The notes beneath the pieces are model-generated. The model was not told the origin of the DNA and ran no database searches. It saw only the letters and a program-made list of their open reading frames with translations. A DNA stretch of 34,935 bases from Marinobacter sp. (lineage in GTDB: Bacteria; Pseudomonadota; Gammaproteobacteria; Pseudomonadales; Oleiphilaceae): positions 1 through 34,935 of the forward strand of contig JASBRL010000014.1 of NCBI GenBank assembly GCA_030149475.1, given 5' to 3'. Of the stretch, positions 19,063-27,906 are shown piece by piece; position 1 is the first letter of the stretch, and each line of letters starts with the position of its first letter. The translations under genes and the position numbers were made by a program.

Positions 19063-19093
19063 ATCAGCGCTGATCTGATCGTATAATCAGCGC
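19063..19093. repeat. Palindrome ATCAGCGCTGAT with a third half-site over a TATAAT box
   Basis: A perfect 12-bp palindrome ATCAGCGCTGAT lies at 19063-19074, and another ATCAGCGC lies at 19086-19093, overlapping TATAAT (19082-19087). GCGCTGAT (19067-19074) and ATCAGCGC (19086-19093) also form an 8-bp inverted repeat. It sits in the yhbY/rlmE divergent gap, 60 bp before rlmE. It may be an operator or a leader hairpin; no convincing -35 box accompanies the TATAAT. Confidence 0.45.
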
Positions 19094-19153
19094 ATTGTAT
19101 CAGAGAATGACGCGTTCGCCGCAGATGCAACGACTGACCACAGGAGAGTTGAC

Positions 19154-19774
19154 TTGGCGCGTTCAAAATCCAGCGACCGCTGGCTACGGGAACATTTCGA
19201 TGATGCGTGGGTCAAACGGTCTCAGGCTGATGGTTACCGGTCCCGGGCCAGTTACAAGCTCATTGAGCTTGATAAAAAAGATCGACTGTTTCAGTCGGGC
19301 CAACTGGTTGTAGACCTGGGAGCGGCCCCCGGAGGCTGGTCGCAGGTGGCGGTTGAGCGGGTCGGGGAAAAAGGCGAGGTGATTGCCAGTGACATTCTGG
19401 GGATCAATCCGATCGCCGGGGTCACCTTTGTACAGGGAGACTTTACTGAACCGTCGGTGCTGGATGCGCTGCTAGATTTGTTGGGTGACCGCAAGGCAGA
19501 CGTTGTAATCTCGGATATGGCGCCCAATATGAGTGGTATGGCAGCGGTGGATATCCCCAATGCCATGGGCCTGGTGGAACTGGCGCTGGATATGGCGCAA
19601 CAGGTACTCCGCCCGGGCGGTGTTCTGGTCACCAAGGTGTTCCAGGGCGAGGGCTTTGACGCCCTGTTGGCTGACATGAAACAGTCATTCGACAGCGTCG
19701 TAAGCCGTAAGCCTGACTCATCCCGGTCCCGTTCACGGGAAGTCTATCAGGTCTGTAAGGGATTCCGCGGGTAA
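19154..19774 (+). CDS. rlmE: 23S rRNA (uridine-2'-O)-methyltransferase RlmE (FtsJ/RrmJ)
   Basis: This 206-aa enzyme methylates U2552 in the A loop of 23S rRNA in the 50S subunit, using S-adenosylmethionine. It has motif [10 protein letters not shown] (about 54-62) and the catalytic tetrad K35, D121, K161, E196, equivalent to K38-D124-K164-E199 in E. coli. The start is TTG at 19154 with GGAGAG 5 bases upstream; no in-frame ATG or GTG fits the family N-terminus ([13 protein letters not shown]). It precedes ftsH by 118 bp, the classic rlmE-ftsH pair. Confidence 0.96.
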   Translation: MARSKSSDRWLREHFDDAWVKRSQADGYRSRASYKLIELDKKDRLFQSGQLVVDLGAAPGGWSQVAVERVGEKGEVIASDILGINPIAGVTFVQGDFTEPSVLDALLDLLGDRKADVVISDMAPNMSGMAAVDIPNAMGLVELALDMAQQVLRPGGVLVTKVFQGEGFDALLADMKQSFDSVVSRKPDSSRSRSREVYQVCKGFRG

Positions 19775-19892
19775 AGCGGTATTGCAGGGCTTGAGCAGAC
19801 TGGGCTGTTTCTGGTCGACGGGCGTATAATTAGTGTAAGGTGTCGAGAAGGTCCGTCTGACACGCGACTTTTCAATTCACAGGTGACGATCC

Positions 19893-21851
19893 TTGAACGA
19901 TATGGCAAAAAATCTGGTTCTTTGGCTGATAATAGCCGCTGTCCTGTTGATGGTGTTTCAGAATTTCTCACCAACAACCACCGGTCAGCAAGTTAACTAC
20001 TCCCAGTTTGTGCAGATGGTACAGCAAGGGCAGGTGCAGAAGGTCACCATTGACGGTCTGCAGATTCAGGGCACGCGCAGCGACGGCTCACAGTTTGATA
20101 CAGTGCGTCCCCAGGTGGCCGATAACAAGCTGATGGACGATCTGCTTGCCAACAATGTTGAAGTCACCGGCAAGGAGCCTGAGCGCCAGAGCCTGTGGAC
20201 ACAGCTGTTGGTGGCGGCATTCCCGATTCTGATCATCATCGCACTGTTCGTCTTTTTCATGCGCCAGATGCAAGGCGGTGGCGGGGGCAAGGGGCCAATG
20301 TCCTTTGGTAAGAGCAAGGCCCGTCTGATGAGCGAAGATCAGATCAAAACCACCTTTGCTGATGTGGCCGGGGTAGACGAGGCGAAAGAAGACGTCAAAG
20401 AGATAGTCGATTTCCTGCGTGATCCAAGCAAGTTCCAGCGGTTGGGTGGTCGCATTCCTCGCGGTGTGCTGATGGTCGGCCAGCCTGGTACGGGCAAGAC
20501 GTTGCTTGCCAAGGCGATCGCGGGTGAAGCAAAAGTTCCCTTTTTCTCGATCTCCGGTTCCGATTTCGTCGAGATGTTTGTGGGCGTGGGTGCGTCCCGG
20601 GTTCGCGACATGTTTGAGCAGGCCAAGAAACAGAGCCCGTGCATAATATTTATCGATGAGATTGATGCGGTCGGTCGTCATCGTGGCGCTGGCATGGGCG
20701 GTGGTCACGATGAGCGTGAACAGACCCTGAACCAGTTGCTGGTTGAAATGGACGGCTTCGAAGGCAATGAAGGTGTGATCGTGATTGCGGCAACCAACCG
20801 CCCCGACGTGCTTGACCCGGCGTTGCTGAGACCCGGACGTTTTGATCGTCAGGTTGTGGTCGGTTTGCCTGACATCATCGGTCGGGAGCAGATTCTCAAG
20901 GTGCACATGAAGAATGTGCCGCTGGCGGACGGCGTGGAGCCTGGTTTCATTGCCCGCGGAACGCCCGGTTTCTCGGGCGCTGATCTGGCCAACCTCATCA
21001 ACGAGGCAGCGTTGTTTGCGGCCCGTCGTAATCAGCGCCTGGTCTCCATGGAGGAGCTGGAGCTGGCCAAGGACAAAATCATGATGGGCGCCGAGCGTAA
21101 GTCCATGGTGATGAGTGAGAAAGAGAAACTGAATACCGCTTATCATGAATCCGGGCATGCGATTATCGGGCGACTGATGCCCGAGCACGATCCGGTATAT
21201 AAAGTCAGTATTATTCCGCGCGGCCGGGCACTGGGTGTCACCATGTTTTTGCCGGAGGAAGACAAGTACAGCCACAGCAAGCGCTTTCTGATCAGCTCGA
21301 TCTGCAGCCTGTTTGGTGGTCGTATAGCTGAGGAGCTGACGCTCGGTTTTGACGGTGTGACCACCGGAGCTTCCAACGACATCGAACGAGCGACCAGTCT
21401 GGCGCGTAATATGGTGACGCGTTGGGGGCTGTCGGAAAAGCTCGGCCCGCTGCAGTATGATACAGATAGCGAAGAGCCGTTTCTGGGACGCTCTGCAGGT
21501 CAGTCGAAGACCATTTATTCGCCGGAAACGGCTCAGCGAATCGACGAAGAGGTGCGAACGATCATCGATGAGTGCTACGAGAAAGCGCGCACGTTGCTGA
21601 TCGAAAATCGCGACAAGCTGGACCTGATGGCCGAAACCCTGATGCGGTATGAAACCATCGACCGTTATCAGATCGACGACATCATGTCCGGCAAGACCCC
21701 GCGTCCGCCCAAGGGTTGGAATGACAGTGGTCACAGCGGGCCAAATGGTGGTGCGGCTGTCGGCGAGCCTGATAACAGCCATGCGCCCCTGGACCCGTCC
21801 GATGACGGTCGTGCCGGCGGCAGTGTCGGTCGCCCGGCGGGCGAGCACTGA
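19893..21851 (+). CDS. ftsH: ATP-dependent zinc metalloprotease FtsH
   Basis: This 652-aa inner-membrane hexameric protease degrades membrane and short-lived cytosolic proteins. Two membrane segments (about 7-24 and 107-127) flank a periplasmic domain. The AAA+ module has Walker A GQPGTGKT (about 196-203; GPPGTGKT is more usual), Walker [12 protein letters not shown] and the SRH region. The protease has the zinc motif HESGH (418-422). A C-terminal tail of about 50 residues is rich in Gly, Pro, Asp and Ser. The start is TTG at 19893 with AGGTGA upstream, giving (M)[10 protein letters not shown] as in Pseudomonas; an internal ATG three codons on lacks good spacing. A strong terminator follows. 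Confidence 0.97.
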   Translation: MNDMAKNLVLWLIIAAVLLMVFQNFSPTTTGQQVNYSQFVQMVQQGQVQKVTIDGLQIQGTRSDGSQFDTVRPQVADNKLMDDLLANNVEVTGKEPERQSLWTQLLVAAFPILIIIALFVFFMRQMQGGGGGKGPMSFGKSKARLMSEDQIKTTFADVAGVDEAKEDVKEIVDFLRDPSKFQRLGGRIPRGVLMVGQPGTGKTLLAKAIAGEAKVPFFSISGSDFVEMFVGVGASRVRDMFEQAKKQSPCIIFIDEIDAVGRHRGAGMGGGHDEREQTLNQLLVEMDGFEGNEGVIVIAATNRPDVLDPALLRPGRFDRQVVVGLPDIIGREQILKVHMKNVPLADGVEPGFIARGTPGFSGADLANLINEAALFAARRNQRLVSMEELELAKDKIMMGAERKSMVMSEKEKLNTAYHESGHAIIGRLMPEHDPVYKVSIIPRGRALGVTMFLPEEDKYSHSKRFLISSICSLFGGRIAEELTLGFDGVTTGASNDIERATSLARNMVTRWGLSEKLGPLQYDTDSEEPFLGRSAGQSKTIYSPETAQRIDEEVRTIIDECYEKARTLLIENRDKLDLMAETLMRYETIDRYQIDDIMSGKTPRPPKGWNDSGHSGPNGGAAVGEPDNSHAPLDPSDDGRAGGSVGRPAGEH

Positions 21852-21891
21852 GTTTTCGGGGCAGCCCATCGATGCTCTGGTTGTAGCCAGC

Positions 21892-21921
21892 GCGCCGTCC
21901 TTTACCGGGCGGCGCTTTTTT
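21892..21921 (+). terminator. Intrinsic terminator after ftsH
   Basis: The stem GCGCCGTCC/GGGCGGCGC (21892-21900 with 21907-21915, one G-U) has a 6-nt loop and six T after it. It ends 38 bp before folP, so folP-glmM needs readthrough or a weak promoter in that short gap. Confidence 0.85.
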
Positions 21922-21958
21922 GTTTTTTGCTTTCTCCCCGAATTGGGTTAACGCCACT

Positions 21959-22792
21959 ATGCAGATGGATTTTGCTGGTCGAACGCTGGATATGTCGCGG
22001 TCACATGTGATGGGTATCGTCAATGTGACCCCGGATTCCTTTTCCGACGGTGGTCAATACCATCAGCTCGATTCCGCCCTGGCGCATGCCCGTCGGCTGG
22101 TACAGGAGGGAGCCGGCTTTGTGGATATTGGCGGAGAATCAACTCGGCCGGGCGCAGTGCCTGTATCGGTGCAGGAGGAACTTGACCGAGTGTGTCCGGT
22201 AGTAGAGGCTATTGCGGCCGAACTGGATACGGTGATATCGGTCGATACCAGTACGCCGGAGGTCATCCTTGAAGTGGCTCGCCTGGGTGCGGGGCTGGTC
22301 AACGACGTTCGTGCGCTGCAGCGCGAAGGTGCGGTTGCAGCCGTCGTGGCAAGTGATATTCCGGTCTGCCTGATGCACATGCAGGGCCAGCCGGCCACTA
22401 TGCAGGCTCGCCCCCGGTATCAGAATGTTCGGCGGGATGTGACGAGCTTTCTGATGGATCGGGTCCGGATCCTGGAAGGGGCCGGGCTGGCACCGTCAAA
22501 AATTCTGCTCGACCCCGGGTTCGGGTTTGGCAAGAGTCTCGACCACAATTTGCAACTGTTGAGATCGCTCGATCAAATGCGTGTGCTGGGCTATCCGTTA
22601 CTGGTTGGCCTGTCACGCAAGAGTATGCTGGGAGCCATTACTGGCCGCGATGTGTCCGCACGGTTACCCGCGAGCCTGGCGGTGGCGACGATAGCCGCCA
22701 TGCAGGGCGCGGCCATTATTCGTGCTCACGATGTCAGTGAAACCGTCGATGCGGTCAAAGTGGTGTCGGCACTTCTGGAGTCAGGGCAATGA
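21959..22792 (+). CDS. folP: Dihydropteroate synthase
   Basis: This 277-aa enzyme condenses p-aminobenzoate with hydroxymethyl-dihydropterin diphosphate in folate synthesis and is the sulfonamide target. The TIM-barrel motifs are [75 protein letters not shown] and IIRAHDV. The ATG at 21959 gives the normal N-terminus; the frame remains open back into the ftsH terminator. The ribosome site is weak. The stop overlaps the glmM start by 4 bases (ATGA). Confidence 0.97.
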   Translation: MQMDFAGRTLDMSRSHVMGIVNVTPDSFSDGGQYHQLDSALAHARRLVQEGAGFVDIGGESTRPGAVPVSVQEELDRVCPVVEAIAAELDTVISVDTSTPEVILEVARLGAGLVNDVRALQREGAVAAVVASDIPVCLMHMQGQPATMQARPRYQNVRRDVTSFLMDRVRILEGAGLAPSKILLDPGFGFGKSLDHNLQLLRSLDQMRVLGYPLLVGLSRKSMLGAITGRDVSARLPASLAVATIAAMQGAAIIRAHDVSETVDAVKVVSALLESGQ

Positions 22793-24132
22793 CTGAACGG
22801 CGATATTTTGGCACGGATGGCATTCGCGGTCGTGTGGGCGAGGCGCCCATTACGCCGGACTTTATGCTGCGGCTCGGCTGGGCGGCTGGCCAGGCGTTCA
22901 AACGGGATGGTCAGCGCAACAGCGTGCTGATTGGCAAGGACACCCGGCTGTCCGGCTATATGTTCGAGTCGGCCCTGGAGGCCGGACTCTCTGCAGCGGG
23001 TGTCGACGTCAAATTGCTGGGGCCGATGCCGACACCGGCAATAGCCTATCTGACCCGTACTTTTCGTGCCTCTGCAGGTATTGTCATCAGCGCTTCCCAT
23101 AACCCCCATCAGGACAACGGTATCAAGTTCTTTTCGGCAGCCGGGACCAAGCTGGACGACGCCTTTGAGACCGACATCGAGCGTTGGCTTGACCGCCCCA
23201 TTGAAGTGGTCGACTCAGCGGATCTTGGCAAGGCGTTCCGGGTTGATGATGCGCCGGGGCGGTACGTGGAATTCTGCAAGAGCACCGTCCCCAACGAGTT
23301 TTCCCTGGACGGCATGAAGATCGTGCTCGACTGCGCGCACGGGGCAACCTATTACGTGGCGCCCAAGGTCTTCAGCGAACTGGGGGCCAGAGTGTCGGTG
23401 ATCGGCGGTGATCCCGACGGGCTTAACATTAATCTCAATGTGGGTTCTACCCATCTTGATGCCCTGAAAGCCGCGGTAAAAGACAGTAACGCCGATCTGG
23501 GTATCGCATTTGATGGCGATGGCGACCGGGTCTTGATGGTGGATCGGGACGGTACTGAGGTCGATGGCGATGAACTGTTGTTCGTGATTGCGGCCCAGCG
23601 GCATGCTGCAGGCAAGCTGAAAGGCGGCGTCGTGGGTACGCTGATGACCAATCTGGGTGTGGAACTGGCGTTCCAGGATCAGGGGATTCCTTTCGAGCGG
23701 GTCAAGGTGGGTGACCGCTATGTGATGGAGCGTCTGTTACTCAATGGCTGGTTGCTGGGCGGCGAAGGCTCCGGTCATCTGGTGATGCGCGACTGCACGT
23801 CGACGGGCGATGGTATCGTATCCGCGCTACAGGTCCTGCTGGCAGTGTGGCGGTCCGGCCGGTCGCTCACCGAGCTGCGCGGGGGCATGACGAAGTTGCC
23901 ACAGGTGATGATCAATGTGCGCGTCGACCAGCGTTTTGACCCTTTGTCACGGACCGACGTGGCCAGTGCGGCGAAATCGGCGGAGAGCCGCCTTGGGACC
24001 GCGGGGCGTATTCTGCTGAGGGCATCCGGTACGGAACCTCTGATTCGGGTAATGGCGGAAGGTCAGGATGAGGCGCTCATTACGGTGGTGGCGCAGGAAC
24101 TGGCCGATGTGGTGGCAGGCTCGCGGAGCTGA
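22789..24132 (+). CDS. glmM: Phosphoglucosamine mutase
   Basis: This 447-aa enzyme converts glucosamine-6-phosphate to glucosamine-1-phosphate for peptidoglycan and lipopolysaccharide precursors. It has the N-terminal [14 protein letters not shown], the phosphoserine loop ISASHNP (Ser103), the metal-binding DGDGDR segment, the sugar-specificity loop GGEGSGHL and the C-terminal phosphate-binding [12 protein letters not shown]. It is a complete four-domain member of the alpha-D-phosphohexomutases. The ATGA overlap with folP indicates translational coupling, the usual folP-glmM pair. Confidence 0.98.
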   Translation: MTERRYFGTDGIRGRVGEAPITPDFMLRLGWAAGQAFKRDGQRNSVLIGKDTRLSGYMFESALEAGLSAAGVDVKLLGPMPTPAIAYLTRTFRASAGIVISASHNPHQDNGIKFFSAAGTKLDDAFETDIERWLDRPIEVVDSADLGKAFRVDDAPGRYVEFCKSTVPNEFSLDGMKIVLDCAHGATYYVAPKVFSELGARVSVIGGDPDGLNINLNVGSTHLDALKAAVKDSNADLGIAFDGDGDRVLMVDRDGTEVDGDELLFVIAAQRHAAGKLKGGVVGTLMTNLGVELAFQDQGIPFERVKVGDRYVMERLLLNGWLLGGEGSGHLVMRDCTSTGDGIVSALQVLLAVWRSGRSLTELRGGMTKLPQVMINVRVDQRFDPLSRTDVASAAKSAESRLGTAGRILLRASGTEPLIRVMAEGQDEALITVVAQELADVVAGSRS

Positions 24133-24137
24133 ACCGG

Positions 24138-24166
24138 TTGTCGGGGGCAGAGGAGTCCTGTATAGT
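24138..24166 (+). promoter_or_regulatory. Possible sigma-70 promoter of tpiA
   Basis: TTGTCG (24138-24143) and TATAGT (24161-24166) are 17 bp apart, 28 bp upstream of the tpiA ATG. The spacer and flank can also fold as GGGGGCAGA/TCTGCCTCC. Confidence 0.5.
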
Positions 24167-24194
24167 TCTGCCTCCCTTAAATCAAGGGGTTATT

Positions 24195-24944
24195 ATGCGG
24201 CGCACGTTGGTTGCAGCAAACTGGAAGATGAATGGATCGAAAGATCTGGTCCAGTCACTGATTGGAGAGCTCAGAGAGCCGCTTTCTTCGCTTGATAATG
24301 GTGTGGGAGTTGTTATCATTCCCCCCGCTTTGTATGTCAGCGATGTCTCTGAGCGGTTGGCTGGCACGTCGCTGGCGTTGGGTGTGCAGAATATTGCGCG
24401 CTGGGACAGCGGGGCGTATACCGGTGAGATCGCGGCGGCCATGGTTGCCGATGCCGGCGCACGTTACACGCTGATCGGCCATTCGGAGCGCCGTCAACTC
24501 TTTGGTGAGACTGACGACGATGTGGCCGAGAAAGTGCAGCAAGCGCTGAACAGCAAACTGACCGTTATCCTCTGTGTCGGTGAAACGCTGGAAGAGCGCC
24601 AGGGTGGTCTTGCCGGGCAGGTTGTCCGGAATCAGATCAGTCGTGGTCTGGCCGGTGTGTCGGGGCAGGGCTGGCAGAGCGTGGTGATCGCGTATGAGCC
24701 GGTCTGGGCCATTGGTACCGGGAAGACAGCGACTTCAGACGACGCCCAGGCGATGCATCGAGAGATCCGCTCGTTACTCGCAGAGCTTGGTGCCCCGGCT
24801 GATGATGTGTCGCTGCTTTACGGGGGCAGCGTAAAACCGGATAATGCGGCCGCGCTGTTCGCACAGCCGGATATAGACGGTGGTCTTATTGGCGGCGCAT
24901 CGTTGAACGCACAGGATTTTATTCGCATTTGCCAGTCCGCTTGA
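24195..24944 (+). CDS. tpiA: Triosephosphate isomerase
   Basis: This 249-aa TIM-barrel enzyme interconverts dihydroxyacetone phosphate and glyceraldehyde-3-phosphate. The catalytic residues are Lys11 (AANWKMNG), His96 (IGHSERR) and Glu168 (AYEPVWAIGTGKTA), with the phosphate-binding LLYGGSVKPDNA and GGLIGGASL near the C-terminus. The ATG at 24195 has AGGGG 6 bases upstream. The frame stays open to 24138, but that part is not conserved. It is followed by secG after 63 bp, as in Pseudomonas. Confidence 0.98.
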   Translation: MRRTLVAANWKMNGSKDLVQSLIGELREPLSSLDNGVGVVIIPPALYVSDVSERLAGTSLALGVQNIARWDSGAYTGEIAAAMVADAGARYTLIGHSERRQLFGETDDDVAEKVQQALNSKLTVILCVGETLEERQGGLAGQVVRNQISRGLAGVSGQGWQSVVIAYEPVWAIGTGKTATSDDAQAMHREIRSLLAELGAPADDVSLLYGGSVKPDNAAALFAQPDIDGGLIGGASLNAQDFIRICQSA

Positions 24945-25007
24945 GACCGACGGTTTCGCGAGAAGGCAGGTGCAAATGGTTCAGGGCAGAGGTTTGAGAG
25001 AACAGTT

Positions 25008-25421
25008 ATGGATTGGGTCGAAACACTGGTAGTCGTAGTGCATGTTGTGATTGCGGTGACGCTGGTGGGTCTCGTTTTGATCCAGCAGGGAAAAGGCGCT
25101 GATGCTGGCGCTGCGTTTGGTGGTGGTGCATCGCAGACCGTTTTCGGAAGCCAGGGTAGCGGGAATTTCCTGACTCGTGCGACGACGTTTCTGGCGATCG
25201 TATTTTTTGTGACAAGTTTTTCACTGGCGGTGTTCGCCAAGCATCGTGCAGAGGTTGCGGGTGAGACTGGTATTCCTTCCGTTCAGGAGTCTCCGGCCAA
25301 AACCGAACCAAAAGCGCCAGCTGAAAGCAAGCAGGCGCCTGCCGACAGCGGCGGTACTGATAACGCCGACAGCAGCAGCAAGAGCGGGGGCGACTCGTCG
25401 TCCCTTCCCGAGCTTGAGTAA
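25008..25421 (+). CDS. secG: Preprotein translocase subunit SecG
   Basis: This 137-aa inner-membrane protein is part of the SecYEG channel. It has two transmembrane segments (about 4-25 and 57-78) flanking the conserved loop LIQQGKGADAGAAFGGGASQTVFGSQGSGNFLTRAT. The C-terminal 50 residues are a disordered-looking Ala/Pro/Ser/Lys/Asp tail, somewhat longer than in E. coli (110 aa in total there). A tRNA-Leu gene begins 7 bp after the stop, so the tRNA is probably cut from a secG transcript. Confidence 0.96.
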   Translation: MDWVETLVVVVHVVIAVTLVGLVLIQQGKGADAGAAFGGGASQTVFGSQGSGNFLTRATTFLAIVFFVTSFSLAVFAKHRAEVAGETGIPSVQESPAKTEPKAPAESKQAPADSGGTDNADSSSKSGGDSSSLPELE

Positions 25422-25428
25422 GGTAATT

Positions 25429-25513
25429 GCCGAAGTGGTGGAACTGGTAGACACGCTATCTTGAGGGGGTAGTGGCGAAAGCCGTGCCGGTTCGAGTCCG
25501 GCCTTCGGCACCA
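25429..25513 (+). tRNA. tRNA-Leu (anticodon GAG)
   Basis: This 85-nt class II tRNA has acceptor stem GCCGAAG/CTTCGGC, D arm GTGGAACTGGTAGACAC, anticodon stem CTATC/GGTAG with anticodon GAG at 25463-25465, a long variable arm, T arm GCCGGTTCGAGTCCGGC and an encoded CCA. It reads CUC and CUU leucine codons. It is close to E. coli tRNA-Leu(GAG), which occupies the same position between secG and the rimP-nusA operon. Confidence 0.97.
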
Positions 25514-25519
25514 TGTTGA

Positions 25520-25548
25520 ACGGCTTGGCGTACCCAGGCCGTTTTTTT
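25520..25548 (+). terminator. Intrinsic terminator after tRNA-Leu
   Basis: The stem ACGGCTTGG/CCAGGCCGT (25520-25528 with 25534-25542, one U-G pair) has a 5-nt loop and a run of seven T. It closes the secG-tRNA unit. Confidence 0.88.
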
Positions 25549-25569
25549 GTGTCAGTTGCTGGTCAGTCC

Positions 25570-25598
25570 TTGACCAGTATGGTCGTCGTCCTTATACT
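25570..25598 (+). promoter_or_regulatory. Sigma-70 promoter of the rimP-nusA-infB operon
   Basis: TTGACC (25570-25575) and TATACT (25593-25598) have exactly 17 bp between them. It is the only strong promoter in the 377-bp gap between the tRNA and rimP, and its start would give a leader of about 285 nt. Confidence 0.75.
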
Positions 25599-25604
25599 CC
25601 GGCG

Positions 25605-25890
25605 ATTATTGCAACCGCTTGTGAGGTGTGTGCGACGGTTGCAGACAGGCCAGGTGTCTGTCGGCAAAGGTATCCTGATGGGGCCTTTGTCAGTTCTTGC
25701 TACAAAAAGCCCTCAGTGCAGGCGATGTTGGTGTTCCGATAAACATGGGTGCACCGATTCCGACTGAGATTCAGGGGCTTTTTGATAAACGGGGGCCTGG
25801 CGCAGAGGGCCCTGATGCAAAAAAGGGCTGAGGTACAGCCCTTTTTTTGTTTGTACCGCCAACACAGAAATAGATGGAGACGTAAGCCAC
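25605..25890 (+). ncRNA. Structured 5' leader of rimP-nusA-infB (probable attenuator)
   Basis: No coding sequence is supported in 25514-25890. The predicted leader contains GCAACCG/CGGTTGC (25611-25617 with 25636-25642), CAGACA/TGTCTG (25642-25647 with 25655-25660), and a long-range helix AAAAAGCCC/GGGCTTTTT (25704-25712 with 25775-25783) enclosing CTCAGT/ACTGAG. A rival helix TCAGGG/CCCTGA (25771-25776 with 25810-25815) uses part of the long-range helix. A terminator at 25825-25848 stands just before rimP. Leaders with a terminator upstream of rimP have been recognised as an RNA family (rimP leader) in related bacteria; membership is my inference. Confidence 0.6.
25825..25848 (+). terminator. 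Intrinsic terminator 43 bp upstream of rimP
   Basis: GGGCT/AGCCC (25825-25829 with 25837-25841) has a 7-nt loop and is extended by A (25819-25824) against T (25842-25848). It lies downstream of the operon promoter and upstream of its first gene, so some polymerases must read through. Confidence 0.8.
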
Positions 25891-26352
25891 TTGTCAGCCA
25901 AGCTACAGCAACTGGAAACAATTCTTAAGCCGGTCGTGGAAGGCCTGGGCTACGAGTTATGGGGTATCGAATACCGCTCTCGAGGGCATCAGTCCCTGCT
26001 GCGGGTGTTCATTGACGATACCGATGTTGGTGTCGGCGTGGATGACTGTGAAAAGGTGAGCCGGCAGATCAGCGGTGTGCTGGACGTTGAAGATCCGATC
26101 CAGTCCGAATACACCCTGGAAGTCTCCTCACCGGGTATGGACCGACCGCTGTTCCGTTCTGAGCAGTTCAGTGCCTTCGTGGGCCATAAGGTCCAGATCC
26201 GCCTTCGCATGGCGTTCGAAGGACGTCGAAAATTTCAGGGCCTGCTCAAAGGCGTTGAAGGGCAGGATGTGATTGTCGAAGTGGACGATCACGAATATTT
26301 GCTGCCGTTCGACAGCATCGAGCGGGCAAACATCGTTCCGGTATTCGAGTAA
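25891..26352 (+). CDS. rimP: Ribosome maturation factor RimP
   Basis: This 153-aa protein is needed for 30S subunit maturation. The N-terminal domain has [32 protein letters not shown] and [20 protein letters not shown]. The conserved [12 protein letters not shown] joins it to a C-terminal SH3-like barrel. The start is TTG at 25891 with GGAG about 12 bases upstream; no ATG or GTG fits, because the nearby ATG at 25874 meets a stop after three codons. It is first in rimP-nusA-infB and probably under leader control. Confidence 0.95.
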   Translation: MSAKLQQLETILKPVVEGLGYELWGIEYRSRGHQSLLRVFIDDTDVGVGVDDCEKVSRQISGVLDVEDPIQSEYTLEVSSPGMDRPLFRSEQFSAFVGHKVQIRLRMAFEGRRKFQGLLKGVEGQDVIVEVDDHEYLLPFDSIERANIVPVFE

Positions 26353-26395
26353 TCCGTTTGATTCCGAGCCAAATTGTTAAGGGCAGGGCTATCCA

Positions 26396-27889
26396 ATGAG
26401 TAAAGAGATATTGCTGGTCGTTGAAGCCGTCTCGAACGAGAAGGGCGTAGACAAGGACGTAATTTTTGAGGCCATCGAGTTGGCTCTCGCCACTGCCGCC
26501 AAGAAACGTTATGACGACGAAGAAGCGGATATTCGTGTGTCCATTGATCGTCGCACTGGTGAATATGAGACGTTCCGGCGCTGGCTGGTGGTCGACAATG
26601 ACGCTGTCCCGGCCCTTGGTAGTGAGTTGACCCTTCAGGAGGCTGAAGAAATCGATAAATTACTCGCGCCGGGCGACATCCACGAAGAAAAGGTGGAGTC
26701 GGTTGCGTTCGGTCGTATTGGCGCTCAGGCCGCCAAGCAGATTATTTTCCAGAAGGTTCGTGAGGCCGAGCGTTCCAAAATCGTGGACAGCTATCGTGAT
26801 CGGGTGGGCGAACTGGTTTCCGGCACCGTCAAAAAAGTAACCCGTGATAACGTCATCGTTGACCTGGGCGCCAATGCTGAAGCATTGCTGCCCCGCGACC
26901 AGTTGATTCCCCGGGAGACGTTTCGCATGGGCGACCGGATCCGGTCGCTGCTGCTGGAAATCCGTACCGATCATCGCGGACCGCAGCTTATCCTCAGTCG
27001 GACCAGTCCGGTGATGCTGGTTGAACTGTTCCGTATCGAGGTGCCCGAGATCGCTGAAGAGTTGATCGAAATTCGGGGTGCCGCCCGGGACCCCGGTTCC
27101 CGGGCCAAGATTGCGGTCAAGACCAATGATCGCCGAATCGATCCGGTGGGGGCTTGCGTCGGAATGCGCGGTTCACGCGTCCAGGCGGTGTCCAATGAGC
27201 TAGGTGGAGAGCGTGTTGATATCGTGCTGTGGGATGATAACCCGGCGCAACTGGTCATTAATGCCATGGCGCCCGCGGAGGTTGCCTCCATCGTGATGGA
27301 CGAGGATCGCCACACTATGGAAGTTGCGGTTGCCGAGGACAATCTGGCCCAGGCCATCGGCCGGAACGGTCAGAACGTGCGTCTGGCCAGTGAGCTGACA
27401 GGCTGGACTCTCAACGTGATGACTGAAGAGGAAGCCGGCGAGCGTCAGGAGCAGGAGCAGAGCAGATTGCTGGAGCACTTCACGGGCAATCTGGATGTCG
27501 ACGATGAATTTGCCGCGATCCTTATCGAAGAAGGTTTCACCTCTATCGAGGAAGTGGCTTACGTGCCCATGGAAGAAATGCTGGCGATTGACGGCTTCGA
27601 TGAAGAAACCGTTACCGAACTGCGTCGCCGCGCGAAGGACGTTTTGCTGAATCAGGCGCTGGCGAGCGAGGAAGCCCTTGAGGGCAGCGAGCCGGCCGAG
27701 GATTTGCTGACAATGGACGGTATGGACCGTGGGCTGGCGTTCAAGCTGGCCGGTATGGGTGTCCGTACGATGGAAGATCTTGCCGAGCAGTCAGTTGACG
27801 ATTTGCTCGATATTGATGGAATGGAAGAAGAGCGTGCCGGTCAGCTTATCATGACCGCACGTGCCCCCTGGTTTCAGGACCAGGCTTAA
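26396..27889 (+). CDS. nusA: Transcription termination/antitermination factor NusA
   Basis: This 497-aa RNA polymerase-binding factor modulates pausing, termination and antitermination. The N-terminal domain (1-125) begins [31 protein letters not shown]. The S1 domain (about 135-200) contains [21 protein letters not shown]. Two KH domains follow ([29 protein letters not shown] and [22 protein letters not shown]). Two acidic helical repeats at the C-terminus (about 365-490) are typical of gammaproteobacterial NusA. It lies 43 bp after rimP and 17 bp before infB. In E. coli NusA influences its own operon, and the terminator in the rimP leader is a plausible target here. Confidence 0.98.
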   Translation: MSKEILLVVEAVSNEKGVDKDVIFEAIELALATAAKKRYDDEEADIRVSIDRRTGEYETFRRWLVVDNDAVPALGSELTLQEAEEIDKLLAPGDIHEEKVESVAFGRIGAQAAKQIIFQKVREAERSKIVDSYRDRVGELVSGTVKKVTRDNVIVDLGANAEALLPRDQLIPRETFRMGDRIRSLLLEIRTDHRGPQLILSRTSPVMLVELFRIEVPEIAEELIEIRGAARDPGSRAKIAVKTNDRRIDPVGACVGMRGSRVQAVSNELGGERVDIVLWDDNPAQLVINAMAPAEVASIVMDEDRHTMEVAVAEDNLAQAIGRNGQNVRLASELTGWTLNVMTEEEAGERQEQEQSRLLEHFTGNLDVDDEFAAILIEEGFTSIEEVAYVPMEEMLAIDGFDEETVTELRRRAKDVLLNQALASEEALEGSEPAEDLLTMDGMDRGLAFKLAGMGVRTMEDLAEQSVDDLLDIDGMEEERAGQLIMTARAPWFQDQA

Positions 27890-27906
27890 TCGGGAGGAGG
27901 ACCAGT

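Noticed and set aside
20088..21869. Long antisense open frame (593 codons) opposite ftsH
   Set aside because: It is a codon-phase shadow of a highly conserved gene in GC-rich DNA; the translation is His/Gln/Arg-rich without recognisable domains.
25513..25767. 84-codon open frame between tRNA-Leu and rimP
   Set aside because: It begins at the last base of the tRNA, runs through a terminator and a promoter, has no ribosome site and matches no family I recognise. The stretch is better explained as leader RNA.
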